In this document: positions 8,039 through 14,380 of the stretch, piece by piece | Layout: every line of letters begins with the position of its first letter | Position numbering within the stretch: the first letter of the stretch is position 1 | Assembly: GCA_002384685.1 (NCBI GenBank) | Contig: DGAZ01000024.1 | Location: forward strand, 23,453 to 38,209 | DNA: 14,757 nt | Direction of reading: 5' to 3' | Source: Methylophilales bacterium UBA4017 | Lineage (GTDB): Bacteria > Pseudomonadota > Gammaproteobacteria > Burkholderiales > Methylophilaceae | Position numbers and translations under genes: made by a program | The notes under the pieces: model-generated | Seen by the model: the letters and a program-made list of their open reading frames with translations, nothing else | The model's database searches: none | Told to the model about the DNA's origin: nothing

Positions 8039-8065
8039 AACTATTTTAATAGTTAGTATTTTTTT
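8039..8065 (+). terminator. AT-rich hairpin plus T7 run before dusB
   Basis: AACTATT (8039-8045) and AATAGTT (8048-8054) form an inverted repeat around TT, followed after four bases by seven T residues (8059-8065) that run up to the dusB start. The shape is that of a weak intrinsic terminator for the polA transcript, but the stem holds only one GC pair and realistically folds with a four- to six-base loop. It may instead be an operator-like dyad or a structured, U-rich dusB leader. Confidence 0.3.
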
Positions 8066-8066
8066 G

Positions 8067-9092
8067 ATGAAAATTAGTAATCTTAGTATTAAAAATAACC
8101 TTTTTTTAGCTCCCATGGCAGGGGTAACTGACCGACCTTTTAGAATGCTTTGTAAAAGTTTTGGGGCTGGTGTTGCTGTGAGCGAAATGGTGACCTCTAA
8201 TTCACTCTTATATGGGAGCGAAAAAACAAAAAGAAGAGCAAATCATGATGGTGAAGTGGATCCAATATCAGTGCAAATAGCTGGAGCTGATCCAAAAATG
8301 ATGGCGGATGCGGCGAAATACAACAGAGATAGAGGGGCTCAAATAATAGATATCAACATGGGATGCCCCGCAAAAAAAATATGTAATGTAATGGCTGGTT
8401 CAGCCTTACTAAAACATGAAAAATTGGTAGGCGATATCTTAGAAGCGGTAGTTAACTCTGTGGATATTCCCGTAACACTCAAAATTAGAACCGGCTGGGA
8501 TAAGGACAATCGCAATGCATTAAAAATTGCTCGAATAGCCGAGGAGTCAGGAATAAAAGCACTTACTATTCATGGAAGAACTAGGGCTTGTCTTTACAGA
8601 GGAGATGCTGAGTACGATACAATAGCAAATGTAAAACAAAATATTGCTATTCCTGTTATTGCTAATGGTGATATAACCTCCCCAGAAAAAGCCCAATTTG
8701 TTCTTAACTACACCAAAGCTGATGCAGTAATGATTGGGAGAGCGGCCCAAGGAAGGCCCTGGATATTCAGGGAAATAGAGCATTTCTTAGAAACTGGCGC
8801 CCACCTCCCTCTTCCTACAATTAATGAGATTCAAAAAACTACCATTAAGCATGTAATTGATTTATATGGTTTTTATGGTGAAGAAACAGGCCTAAGAGTG
8901 GCAAGAAAGCATATTTCATGGTACACCAAGGGTTTGAAAAACTCCGCTCAATTTAGAGCTGACATGAATCGGCTAGAAAGCTGTGACGATCAAATAAGCT
9001 CCATCAATCATTACTTTAATAGTCTCAGGGAATTCTCAACGTTTATACCCTATGAAGAAGAAAATAAAATAAATGAGGCCTTGTTAGCTTAG
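8067..9092 (+). CDS. dusB: tRNA-dihydrouridine synthase B
   Basis: FMN-dependent enzyme that reduces uridine to dihydrouridine in the tRNA D-loop. The N-terminal TIM barrel carries APMAGVTDRPFR (15-26), VQIAG (69-73), DINMGCPAKK (95-104) with the catalytic cysteine C100, TLKIRTGW, LTIHGRTR, IANGDI and MIGRAAQGRPWIF. The C-terminal helical tRNA-recognition domain follows. I chose the ATG at 8067 because it puts the catalytic cysteine at residue 100, as in E. coli DusB; a TTG codon at 8064 would only add one residue. The 341 aa length slightly exceeds E. coli's 321. No Shine-Dalgarno sequence is present; a T7 run precedes the start. The stop codon overlaps the fis GTG start by one base, the conserved dusB-fis pairing. 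Confidence 0.95.
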   Translation: MKISNLSIKNNLFLAPMAGVTDRPFRMLCKSFGAGVAVSEMVTSNSLLYGSEKTKRRANHDGEVDPISVQIAGADPKMMADAAKYNRDRGAQIIDINMGCPAKKICNVMAGSALLKHEKLVGDILEAVVNSVDIPVTLKIRTGWDKDNRNALKIARIAEESGIKALTIHGRTRACLYRGDAEYDTIANVKQNIAIPVIANGDITSPEKAQFVLNYTKADAVMIGRAAQGRPWIFREIEHFLETGAHLPLPTINEIQKTTIKHVIDLYGFYGEETGLRVARKHISWYTKGLKNSAQFRADMNRLESCDDQISSINHYFNSLREFSTFIPYEEENKINEALLA

Positions 9093-9328
9093 TGAGTAAG
9101 GTTAATTTATCTGATAATATTGAAGTGTTGTTGGATCAATACTTTAATGATCTTGCAGGAGAGTCTCCTGGCAATCTATACGATCTAGTTGTTTCCAATG
9201 TAGAAAAGCCTCTTTTGTTGTATGTCATGAATTATGCAGAGGGCAACCAGAGCAAGGCTGCAGAAATACTTGGCTTAAATAGAAATACCCTTAGGAAGAA
9301 ATTAAAAAATCATAATATTGATATTTAA
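9092..9328 (+). CDS. fis: DNA-binding protein Fis (short form)
   Basis: Nucleoid-associated, growth-phase-dependent regulator that bends DNA and modulates rRNA, tRNA and many metabolic promoters. The 78 residues align with E. coli Fis from about its residue 25 onward. The dimerisation helices include LYDLVVSNVEKPLLLYVMNYAEGNQ (29-53), and the C-terminal helix-turn-helix is SKAAEILGLNRNTLRKKLK (54-72), with the highly conserved NRNTLRKKL. It lacks the N-terminal beta-hairpin arm (E. coli residues about 11-26) that contacts DNA invertases, as in other beta-proteobacterial Fis proteins. Translation starts at GTG 9092, which shares its G with the dusB TAG stop; GAGG at 9075-9078 is a distant possible ribosome-binding site. 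The one-base overlap suggests strict coupling to dusB. A generic Fis-type activator fragment is unlikely given the context. Confidence 0.93.
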   Translation: MSKVNLSDNIEVLLDQYFNDLAGESPGNLYDLVVSNVEKPLLLYVMNYAEGNQSKAAEILGLNRNTLRKKLKNHNIDI

Positions 9329-9333
9329 ATTAA

Positions 9334-10884
9334 ATGATAAAAATAAAAAGAGCCCTGATCAGCGTTTCCGATAAACAGCATATAGTTGAGTTAGCTAATG
9401 TGCTAATTAAACTTAACATCGAAATATTATCAACAGGAGGCACTGCAAAACTTCTTCGGGATGAGGGATGTCCTGTTATAGAAGTTTCCGAGTACACAAA
9501 ATTTCCAGAGATGTTAAATGGAAGGGTGAAGACTCTGCACCCAATGATTCATGGAGGTATTTTGGGTGTAAGAGCAAATGACGACCATATTAAAACTATG
9601 AAAGAATATAATATTCCTGAAATAGATTTAGTGGTTGTGAATTTGTATCCGTTTGAAAAAACAATCAAAAAGCCAGACTGCACTCTTGAAGAGGCAATTG
9701 AAAACATTGATATTGGGGGGCCAACAATGGTTCGAGCTGCAGCAAAGAATTATAAGTCTGTTGCTGTATTAACCAATCCATCTGATTACACATTAATAGC
9801 TGACCAATTAATTAATAACAATGGCATGCTTGAAGAGGAATTACTTTTTAGCTTATCAAAAAAAGCTTTTTTACATACCGCTCAATATGATGCAGCTATT
9901 AGTGCCTATTTGAATAATAATGATACGAAAGATTTTCCAGACACTATGATCCAGGTCATGCATAAGAGCTTAGATATGCGGTATGGTGAAAACCCTCATC
10001 AAAAAGCTGCATTTTATAAAGAACAAAATGTAGAAGAGTCTAGTCTATCAAATTTCACACAGATACAAGGAAAAGATCTATCTTTTAACAACCTTAACGA
10101 TTCAGATAATGCATGGGAATGCGTTAAAAACTTTTCTGAGCCAACTTGTGTAATCGTAAAACATGCGAATCCTTGCGGGGTGTGTTCCTCTGAAAACATT
10201 GAAAAAGCATACCTGGGAGCCTTTTCCACCGATCCTACATCTGCTTTTGGAGGCATCATTGCTCTAAATAAAATTATCGACTCGATAACTGCATCTTTAA
10301 TTATAAAACAATTTGTTGAGGTAGTAATTGCTCCGAGTTTTTCACCTGAAGCCATAAAAATATTCCAAACAAAAGAAAACATCAGATTATTAACTGTACC
10401 AATAGGTTCTGACAAAGGCTCAATAGATTTTAAAAAAATTGGCGGGGGATGGCTTGTACAATCAGCAGATAGGCATCAACTCAAAATAGACGGGTGTGAG
10501 GTTGTATCCATGAAAAAACCCACAGAAAATCAATTAATTGATATGTTGTTCGCTTGGAAAGTTGCTCAATACGTTAAGTCTAATGCGATAGTTTTTTGTA
10601 ACAATAGGCAAACTGTGGGAGTTGGGGCGGGGCAAATGAGCAGGATAGATAGTACAAAAATTGCTGCAATCAAGGCACAAAATGCAGGTCTAAGTGTCGA
10701 AGGAAGTGTTGTGGCTTCCGATGCATTTTTTCCATTCAGAGACGGTGTTGATGAGCTTGCTAGGCATGGTGCTGAATGTGTAATACAGCCAGGAGGAAGC
10801 ATCCGAGATCAAGAGGTTATAGATGCTGCAGACGAACATGGCTTGGTAATGCTTTTTACTAAGATCAGACATTTTAAGCACTAA
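9334..10884 (+). CDS. purH: Bifunctional AICAR transformylase / IMP cyclohydrolase
   Basis: Carries out the last two steps of de novo IMP synthesis: formylation of AICAR with 10-formyl-THF, then cyclisation to IMP. The 516-residue protein (E. coli 529) begins with the MGS-like cyclohydrolase domain: ALISVSDK (7-14), LSTGGTAKLL (32-41), GRVKTLHPMIHGGIL (63-77), NLYPF (103-107), ENIDIGGPTMVRAAAKN (123-139). The transformylase domain follows with DMRYGENPHQ (214-223), VKHANPCGV (275-283, catalytic K276/H277), DPTSAFGGI (300-308), KSNAIV, GAGQMSR and the terminal DAFFPFRDG plus IQPGGSIRD. It begins five bases after the fis stop without a visible Shine-Dalgarno sequence, so expression probably relies on coupling to fis. 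Six bases separate it from purD. Confidence 0.97.
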   Translation: MIKIKRALISVSDKQHIVELANVLIKLNIEILSTGGTAKLLRDEGCPVIEVSEYTKFPEMLNGRVKTLHPMIHGGILGVRANDDHIKTMKEYNIPEIDLVVVNLYPFEKTIKKPDCTLEEAIENIDIGGPTMVRAAAKNYKSVAVLTNPSDYTLIADQLINNNGMLEEELLFSLSKKAFLHTAQYDAAISAYLNNNDTKDFPDTMIQVMHKSLDMRYGENPHQKAAFYKEQNVEESSLSNFTQIQGKDLSFNNLNDSDNAWECVKNFSEPTCVIVKHANPCGVCSSENIEKAYLGAFSTDPTSAFGGIIALNKIIDSITASLIIKQFVEVVIAPSFSPEAIKIFQTKENIRLLTVPIGSDKGSIDFKKIGGGWLVQSADRHQLKIDGCEVVSMKKPTENQLIDMLFAWKVAQYVKSNAIVFCNNRQTVGVGAGQMSRIDSTKIAAIKAQNAGLSVEGSVVASDAFFPFRDGVDELARHGAECVIQPGGSIRDQEVIDAADEHGLVMLFTKIRHFKH

Positions 10885-10890
10885 AAAAAT

Positions 10891-12186
10891 ATGATTGTAC
10901 TTATTGTAGGTAATGGTGGCAGAGAACATGCGCTAGCGTGGAAAATTTCTGAAGCTCCAAATGTTTCTAAGGTATATGTAGCTCCAGGTAATGGAGGTAC
11001 TGCTACCGCTGATAGCATTATAGAGAATATTAGCTTGACTGAGTTTGATGACCTAGTTCAATTTGCCAAAGAAAAAAGAGTCGATCTGACGGTGGTAGGT
11101 CCAGAACTTCCTTTATCAAATGGGATAGTTGATTATTTTCAGGAGCATGGTCTTAAAATTTTTGGGCCCACTCAGCAAGCCGCTCAACTAGAGAGTTCAA
11201 AAGATTTCGCTAAAAACTTTATGGTAAGGCATGGCATTCCAACTGCTGAGCACCAAACTTTTATTGATATAAAGTTGGCACATGATTACATAGAAAGGAA
11301 AGGAGCTCCTATTGTAATTAAAGCCGATGGTTTGGCTGCTGGTAAGGGTGTAGTAGTTGCATTAACTTTACAAGAAGCTCATGAGGCTATCGACTCAATG
11401 TTAAGCGAAAATATTTTTGGGGAAGCTGGTGCACAAGTTGTTATCGAAGAATTTTTAGAAGGCGAGGAGGTAAGCTTTATAGCTATTTGTGATGGTGAAA
11501 CTATATTACCATTGGCTTCTAGCCAAGATCACAAAAGGCTTCATGATGATGATTTAGGTCCTAATACAGGTGGCATGGGTGCGTACTCCCCTGCCCCAAT
11601 TGTTACTGATGAAATGCATAAAAGAATAATGAATCAGGTTATCACTCCAACCATTGAAGGTATGCAGAAAGACGGGGTAAGCTTTAAAGGGTTTTTATAT
11701 GCTGGGTTAATGATTGATAAAAATAATCAAATCAAAACTCTTGAATTTAACTGCAGAATGGGAGACCCCGAAACACAGCCTATACTTTTTAGACTTAAAA
11801 GTAATTTATATGACATTCTTTTAGCTGCTGCAGATGCTCGATTATCTGATTTCTCTGCAGAGTGGGAAGACGTTTGCTCGATCACTGTAGTTATGGCATC
11901 TCATAACTACCCAAATAAACCGAGATTGAATGATGAGATACATATTCCACTTAGCAATAAAGAGAACTGCTATATTTTTCATGCGGGGACCAAGCTGGAT
12001 AACAACAAAATACTTACCTCTGGTGGTCGTGTGTTAGGAGTTACTGCAAAAGCAAGAACTCTTCAAGAGGCAAAAAATATAGTGTACGAATTTATACAGG
12101 ATATAAAATTCGATGGAGCGCAATTCCGCACAGATATAGGTAAAAAGGCTTTAGATTACTATGAATCCATCAAAGCCAGTCGATAA
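10891..12186 (+). CDS. purD: Phosphoribosylamine-glycine ligase (GAR synthetase)
   Basis: ATP-dependent ligation of glycine to 5-phosphoribosylamine, the second committed step of purine synthesis. The 431-residue length is near E. coli's 429. The N-domain has the GNGGREHALAWK motif (7-18) and VAPGNGGTA (30-38), then VVGPELPL (68-75). The ATP-grasp domain shows PIVIKADGLAAGKGVVVA (140-157), EEFLEGEEVSF (186-196), the QDHKR stretch (212-216), PNTGGMGAYSPAP (224-236) and the metal-binding LEFNCRMGDPETQ (284-296). The purHD pair is a common bacterial arrangement. The last 26 bases encode IKASR and flanking residues and double as the beginning of hemF in another frame. No clear Shine-Dalgarno sequence precedes the ATG. 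Confidence 0.97.
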   Translation: MIVLIVGNGGREHALAWKISEAPNVSKVYVAPGNGGTATADSIIENISLTEFDDLVQFAKEKRVDLTVVGPELPLSNGIVDYFQEHGLKIFGPTQQAAQLESSKDFAKNFMVRHGIPTAEHQTFIDIKLAHDYIERKGAPIVIKADGLAAGKGVVVALTLQEAHEAIDSMLSENIFGEAGAQVVIEEFLEGEEVSFIAICDGETILPLASSQDHKRLHDDDLGPNTGGMGAYSPAPIVTDEMHKRIMNQVITPTIEGMQKDGVSFKGFLYAGLMIDKNNQIKTLEFNCRMGDPETQPILFRLKSNLYDILLAAADARLSDFSAEWEDVCSITVVMASHNYPNKPRLNDEIHIPLSNKENCYIFHAGTKLDNNKILTSGGRVLGVTAKARTLQEAKNIVYEFIQDIKFDGAQFRTDIGKKALDYYESIKASR

Positions 12187-13081
12187 AGAAGTTGTAAAAA
12201 AATATCTTACTGATCTTCAAAGTAAGATAGTCGAGACTATTGAAATGGTTGATGGTAAGAATTTTCTTAATGATACATGGCAAAGAAAAGAAGGTGGAGG
12301 TGGTACTACCTGCATTATGGAGAATGGTAATATTTTCGAAAGAGCAGGCGTAGGGTTCTCCCACGTTATTGGTTCAAAGCTTCCAAAATCTGCCACCGAT
12401 GCTCATCCAGAAGTTGTAAATAGGCGATGGGAGGCGATGGGAGTATCACTAGTTTTTCATCCAGACAATCCTTTTATTCCAACGGTACATATGAATATTC
12501 GCTTCTTTATTGCCTCAAAAGATGGTGAAGAAGATATATGGTGGTTTGGTGGTGGTATGGATTTAACTCCTTACTATCCATTTTTGGAAGATGTAACACA
12601 CTTCCACCAAACAATAAAAAAGGCTGTCGATCCTTTTGGGGCCGAGTTATATGAAAAATTTAAAGATCAGTGTGATGATTATTTTTATCTAAAGCATAGA
12701 GACGAACCGAGAGGTGTTGGGGGTATATTTTTTGATGACTACAATATGAACAGTTTTATACATTCATTTGAACTAGTAAAATCTGTTGGTGATAATCTGC
12801 TTAATGCCTACCTACCAATTGTACAAAAAAGAAATAAATTAACCTACAATGGAAAACAAAAGGACTTCCAACTATACAGGCGAAGTAGATATGTCGAATT
12901 TAACCTTCTTCAAGACCGAGGAACCCTCTTTGGTATTCAGTCTAAAGGAAGGGTAGAGTCAATTTTAATGTCTATGCCACCAATTGTAAAATGGTCCTAT
13001 GACTGGAGGCCTGAGTCAGGAAGTGAGGAAGAAAAGCTTTACACAGACTTTTTAATTCGAAAAAAATGGATTGCTAATTAG
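12161..13081 (+). CDS. hemF: Oxygen-dependent coproporphyrinogen III oxidase
   Basis: Converts coproporphyrinogen III to protoporphyrinogen IX in aerobic haem synthesis, acting as a soluble homodimer. The 306 residues match E. coli HemF (299 aa) end to end: DTWQRKEGGGGTTCIMENG (38-56), VGFSHV (64-69), EAMGVSLVFHP (91-101), VHMNIRFF (109-116, H110 being the equivalent of the catalytically important histidine), WWFGGGMDLTPYYPF (127-141), YFYLKHRDEPRGVGGIFFDD (174-193), YRRSRYVEFNLLQDRGTLFG (239-258) and ESILMSMPP (266-274). The ATG at 12161 lies inside the end of purD, overlapping it by 26 bases in the +1 frame. The next downstream ATG would remove conserved sequence, so the overlap is real. 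The stop overlaps the convergent cytochrome gene. Confidence 0.96.
   Translation: MNPSKPVDKEVVKKYLTDLQSKIVETIEMVDGKNFLNDTWQRKEGGGGTTCIMENGNIFERAGVGFSHVIGSKLPKSATDAHPEVVNRRWEAMGVSLVFHPDNPFIPTVHMNIRFFIASKDGEEDIWWFGGGMDLTPYYPFLEDVTHFHQTIKKAVDPFGAELYEKFKDQCDDYFYLKHRDEPRGVGGIFFDDYNMNSFIHSFELVKSVGDNLLNAYLPIVQKRNKLTYNGKQKDFQLYRRSRYVEFNLLQDRGTLFGIQSKGRVESILMSMPPIVKWSYDWRPESGSEEEKLYTDFLIRKKWIAN
12423..12442 (+). repeat. Perfect 10-bp tandem repeat inside hemF
   Basis: GGCGATGGGA occurs twice in direct succession (12423-12432 and 12433-12442), encoding part of RRWEAMG. The unit is not a multiple of three, so loss or gain of one copy would shift the hemF frame. The encoded residues EAMGVS are conserved in the family, so the repeat probably arises by chance from codon choice. 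Confidence 0.8.
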
Positions 13082-13400
13082 CTTGGTAGTCCAAATGTAA
13101 TATCCACGTAACCATTGTATCGAGATCTTTATCGGAAATTTTTGGGTGAGCAATCATTGGCACATTCCCCCAATTGCCTCTGCTCCCATTTTTAATTTTT
13201 TTCATCAAGATCTTCTTAGTATTATTAGCATGATCATACTTATTAGAAACTTCGTTAAATGATGGGCCAACAACTCGAAGCTTCATGCTGTGACAAGCAA
13301 AGCAACCATTTTTTTGAGCTAATTTTTTACCTTCTTCAGAAAAAATTATGCTTGAAGTCAATAAAGAAAAAAGTGCTAGGGTTATAGTTAAATTTCTCAT
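13074..13400 (-). CDS. Small periplasmic class I cytochrome c
   Basis: A 108-residue monohaem cytochrome of the c551/c552 type. It has an N-terminal signal peptide (MRNLTITLALFSLLTSSIIFS, likely cut near residue 21), the haem-binding CFACH (C33, C36, proximal H37), VVGPSFNEVSNKY (43-55) typical of the class, and the distal ligand region NVPM (79-82, M82) before the C-terminal helix DKDLDTMVTWILHL. It probably carries electrons between a periplasmic dehydrogenase or bc1 complex and an oxidase; the partner cannot be read from the sequence. CXXCH maturation requires the Ccm or Ccs system elsewhere. The stop (CTA at 13074-13076) lies inside the end of convergent hemF, sharing the palindrome CTAATTAG. 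A GTGAG stretch lies a few bases before the ATG. An insertion-free assignment to c551 versus c552 is not possible by eye. Confidence 0.9.
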   Translation of the reverse strand: MRNLTITLALFSLLTSSIIFSEEGKKLAQKNGCFACHSMKLRVVGPSFNEVSNKYDHANNTKKILMKKIKNGSRGNWGNVPMIAHPKISDKDLDTMVTWILHLDYQAN

Positions 13401-13479
13401 TTTTTCTCACATATGTATTATTTCTTAGTTGCTAAATCTACTTAAAAGTTCCTCGTTACTTAACATTATCGGTCAACAT

Positions 13480-13496
13480 GCATAAGAAGTTTATGC
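13480..13496 (-). terminator. Hairpin downstream of the mutarotase gene
   Basis: GCATAA (13480-13485) and TTATGC (13491-13496) form a perfect six-pair stem with a five-base loop, a few bases beyond the mutarotase stop on the minus strand. No T-run follows, so it is a candidate rho-independent terminator only in a weak sense; it could also protect the 3' end of the transcript. Confidence 0.3.
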
Positions 13497-13501
13497 CAAT
13501 A

Positions 13502-14380
13502 CTAATATTCTTGTACAGAATACTCTGTTGCAATACTGTGTGAAAGGCTAGGATAAATAACTACTGAGTGCTCATGCAGGTTTGCAGTTTCAACGCATAC
13601 CATTCGCCTCCATTCATCCTTACTGCCCATGTCCCCCATATTTTTTGCAATTTCCTCCCATGGAGTCCATACCACTGTCGAGTTACTATTTGACTTCTTA
13701 ACAGTAATTACTCGATTGAACTTTTCATCCTCAATATAACAATCATTGCTGGTGTTAGAATAAACGCGATCGAATGCGCCATCGAACCTAATAGAGCTCT
13801 TCTGGATACTTCTATTAAAATTATCAAACTTATCTGTATAAACTGTATTTTCAAGGCCGGTAATCTTAATATTTTCAATGTCAGATACATAAAAATATGT
13901 GTGGTATCCCTCACTGATTGTAAATGGGTTGTCTGATAAGTTGGTTGTTTTCAAATTCAAATACAGGGTTTCGCCCACAACAATAGTTAGCTCTAGCTCA
14001 TAGTTATAGGTTAGTTGTTTCGTCGCTTCTTTTGTAGGCAGCATCTTGAGGATAATTTTTGTGGCGCCGTTCTTGAGCTGAATACTTTTAGCAAGCCTCC
14101 AAGGTATTACTCTTGCAAAACCATGATTACAGAACGTACCATCCGTTGGGTGCTGTCCAAACCATGGCCAGCATATTGGCACTCCCCCTCTAATTGAACG
14201 TCCCTTTTCATACCGAGCATTAGATGATAGCCAAAGTACATCTTGGGCTGAAGATTTAGGTCTCCACCAAACAACATGGCCACCCTGAAGAGCTATCTTA
14301 GCTACAGCATGAGTGTTTTGAACTTCTAGGTATTCCAATCCACTATCGTCTTTTGTTATATTTACTATTTGATCGATCAT
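13502..14380 (-). CDS. D-hexose-6-phosphate mutarotase (YeaD-like, aldose 1-epimerase family)
   Basis: Likely interconverts the alpha and beta anomers of glucose-6-phosphate or a related hexose phosphate in the cytoplasm. The 292 residues fit the YeaD branch of the galactose-mutarotase fold: ALQGGHVVWWRP (30-41), SIRGGVPICWPWFGQHP (62-78), NHGFARVIPW (85-94, H86), ISEGYHTYFYV (155-165, H160), and the C-terminal MVCVETAN (260-267) with E264 as the probable catalytic carboxylate. The conserved PICWPWFG and HGFAR elements separate it from GalM. Its ATG overlaps the ilvD stop by four bases (ATGA), so it is translated from the ilvD message; AGAAG lies about eight bases upstream. If the host uses the ribulose-monophosphate pathway, a hexose-phosphate mutarotase would serve central carbon flux, which is inference. 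Confidence 0.88.
   Translation of the reverse strand: MIDQIVNITKDDSGLEYLEVQNTHAVAKIALQGGHVVWWRPKSSAQDVLWLSSNARYEKGRSIRGGVPICWPWFGQHPTDGTFCNHGFARVIPWRLAKSIQLKNGATKIILKMLPTKEATKQLTYNYELELTIVVGETLYLNLKTTNLSDNPFTISEGYHTYFYVSDIENIKITGLENTVYTDKFDNFNRSIQKSSIRFDGAFDRVYSNTSNDCYIEDEKFNRVITVKKSNSNSTVVWTPWEEIAKNMGDMGSKDEWRRMVCVETANLHEHSVVIYPSLSHSIATEYSVQEY

Noticed and set aside
8372..8379. A8 run with an in-frame A-AAA-AAA slippery heptamer in dusB, just after the catalytic cysteine
   Set aside because: It encodes the conserved PAKK motif; a shift in either direction meets a stop within a few codons and no downstream stimulatory structure is evident, so programmed frameshifting is unlikely.
9715..9720. 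G6 homopolymer in purH as a possible phase-variation tract
   Set aside because: It encodes the conserved IGGP of the cyclohydrolase domain and is too short to be a convincing phase-variable tract in an essential biosynthetic gene.
10014..10415. 133-codon open frame on the minus strand inside purH
   Set aside because: It lies entirely antisense to the conserved AICAR transformylase domain, shows no recognisable motif and has no ribosome-binding site or operon context.
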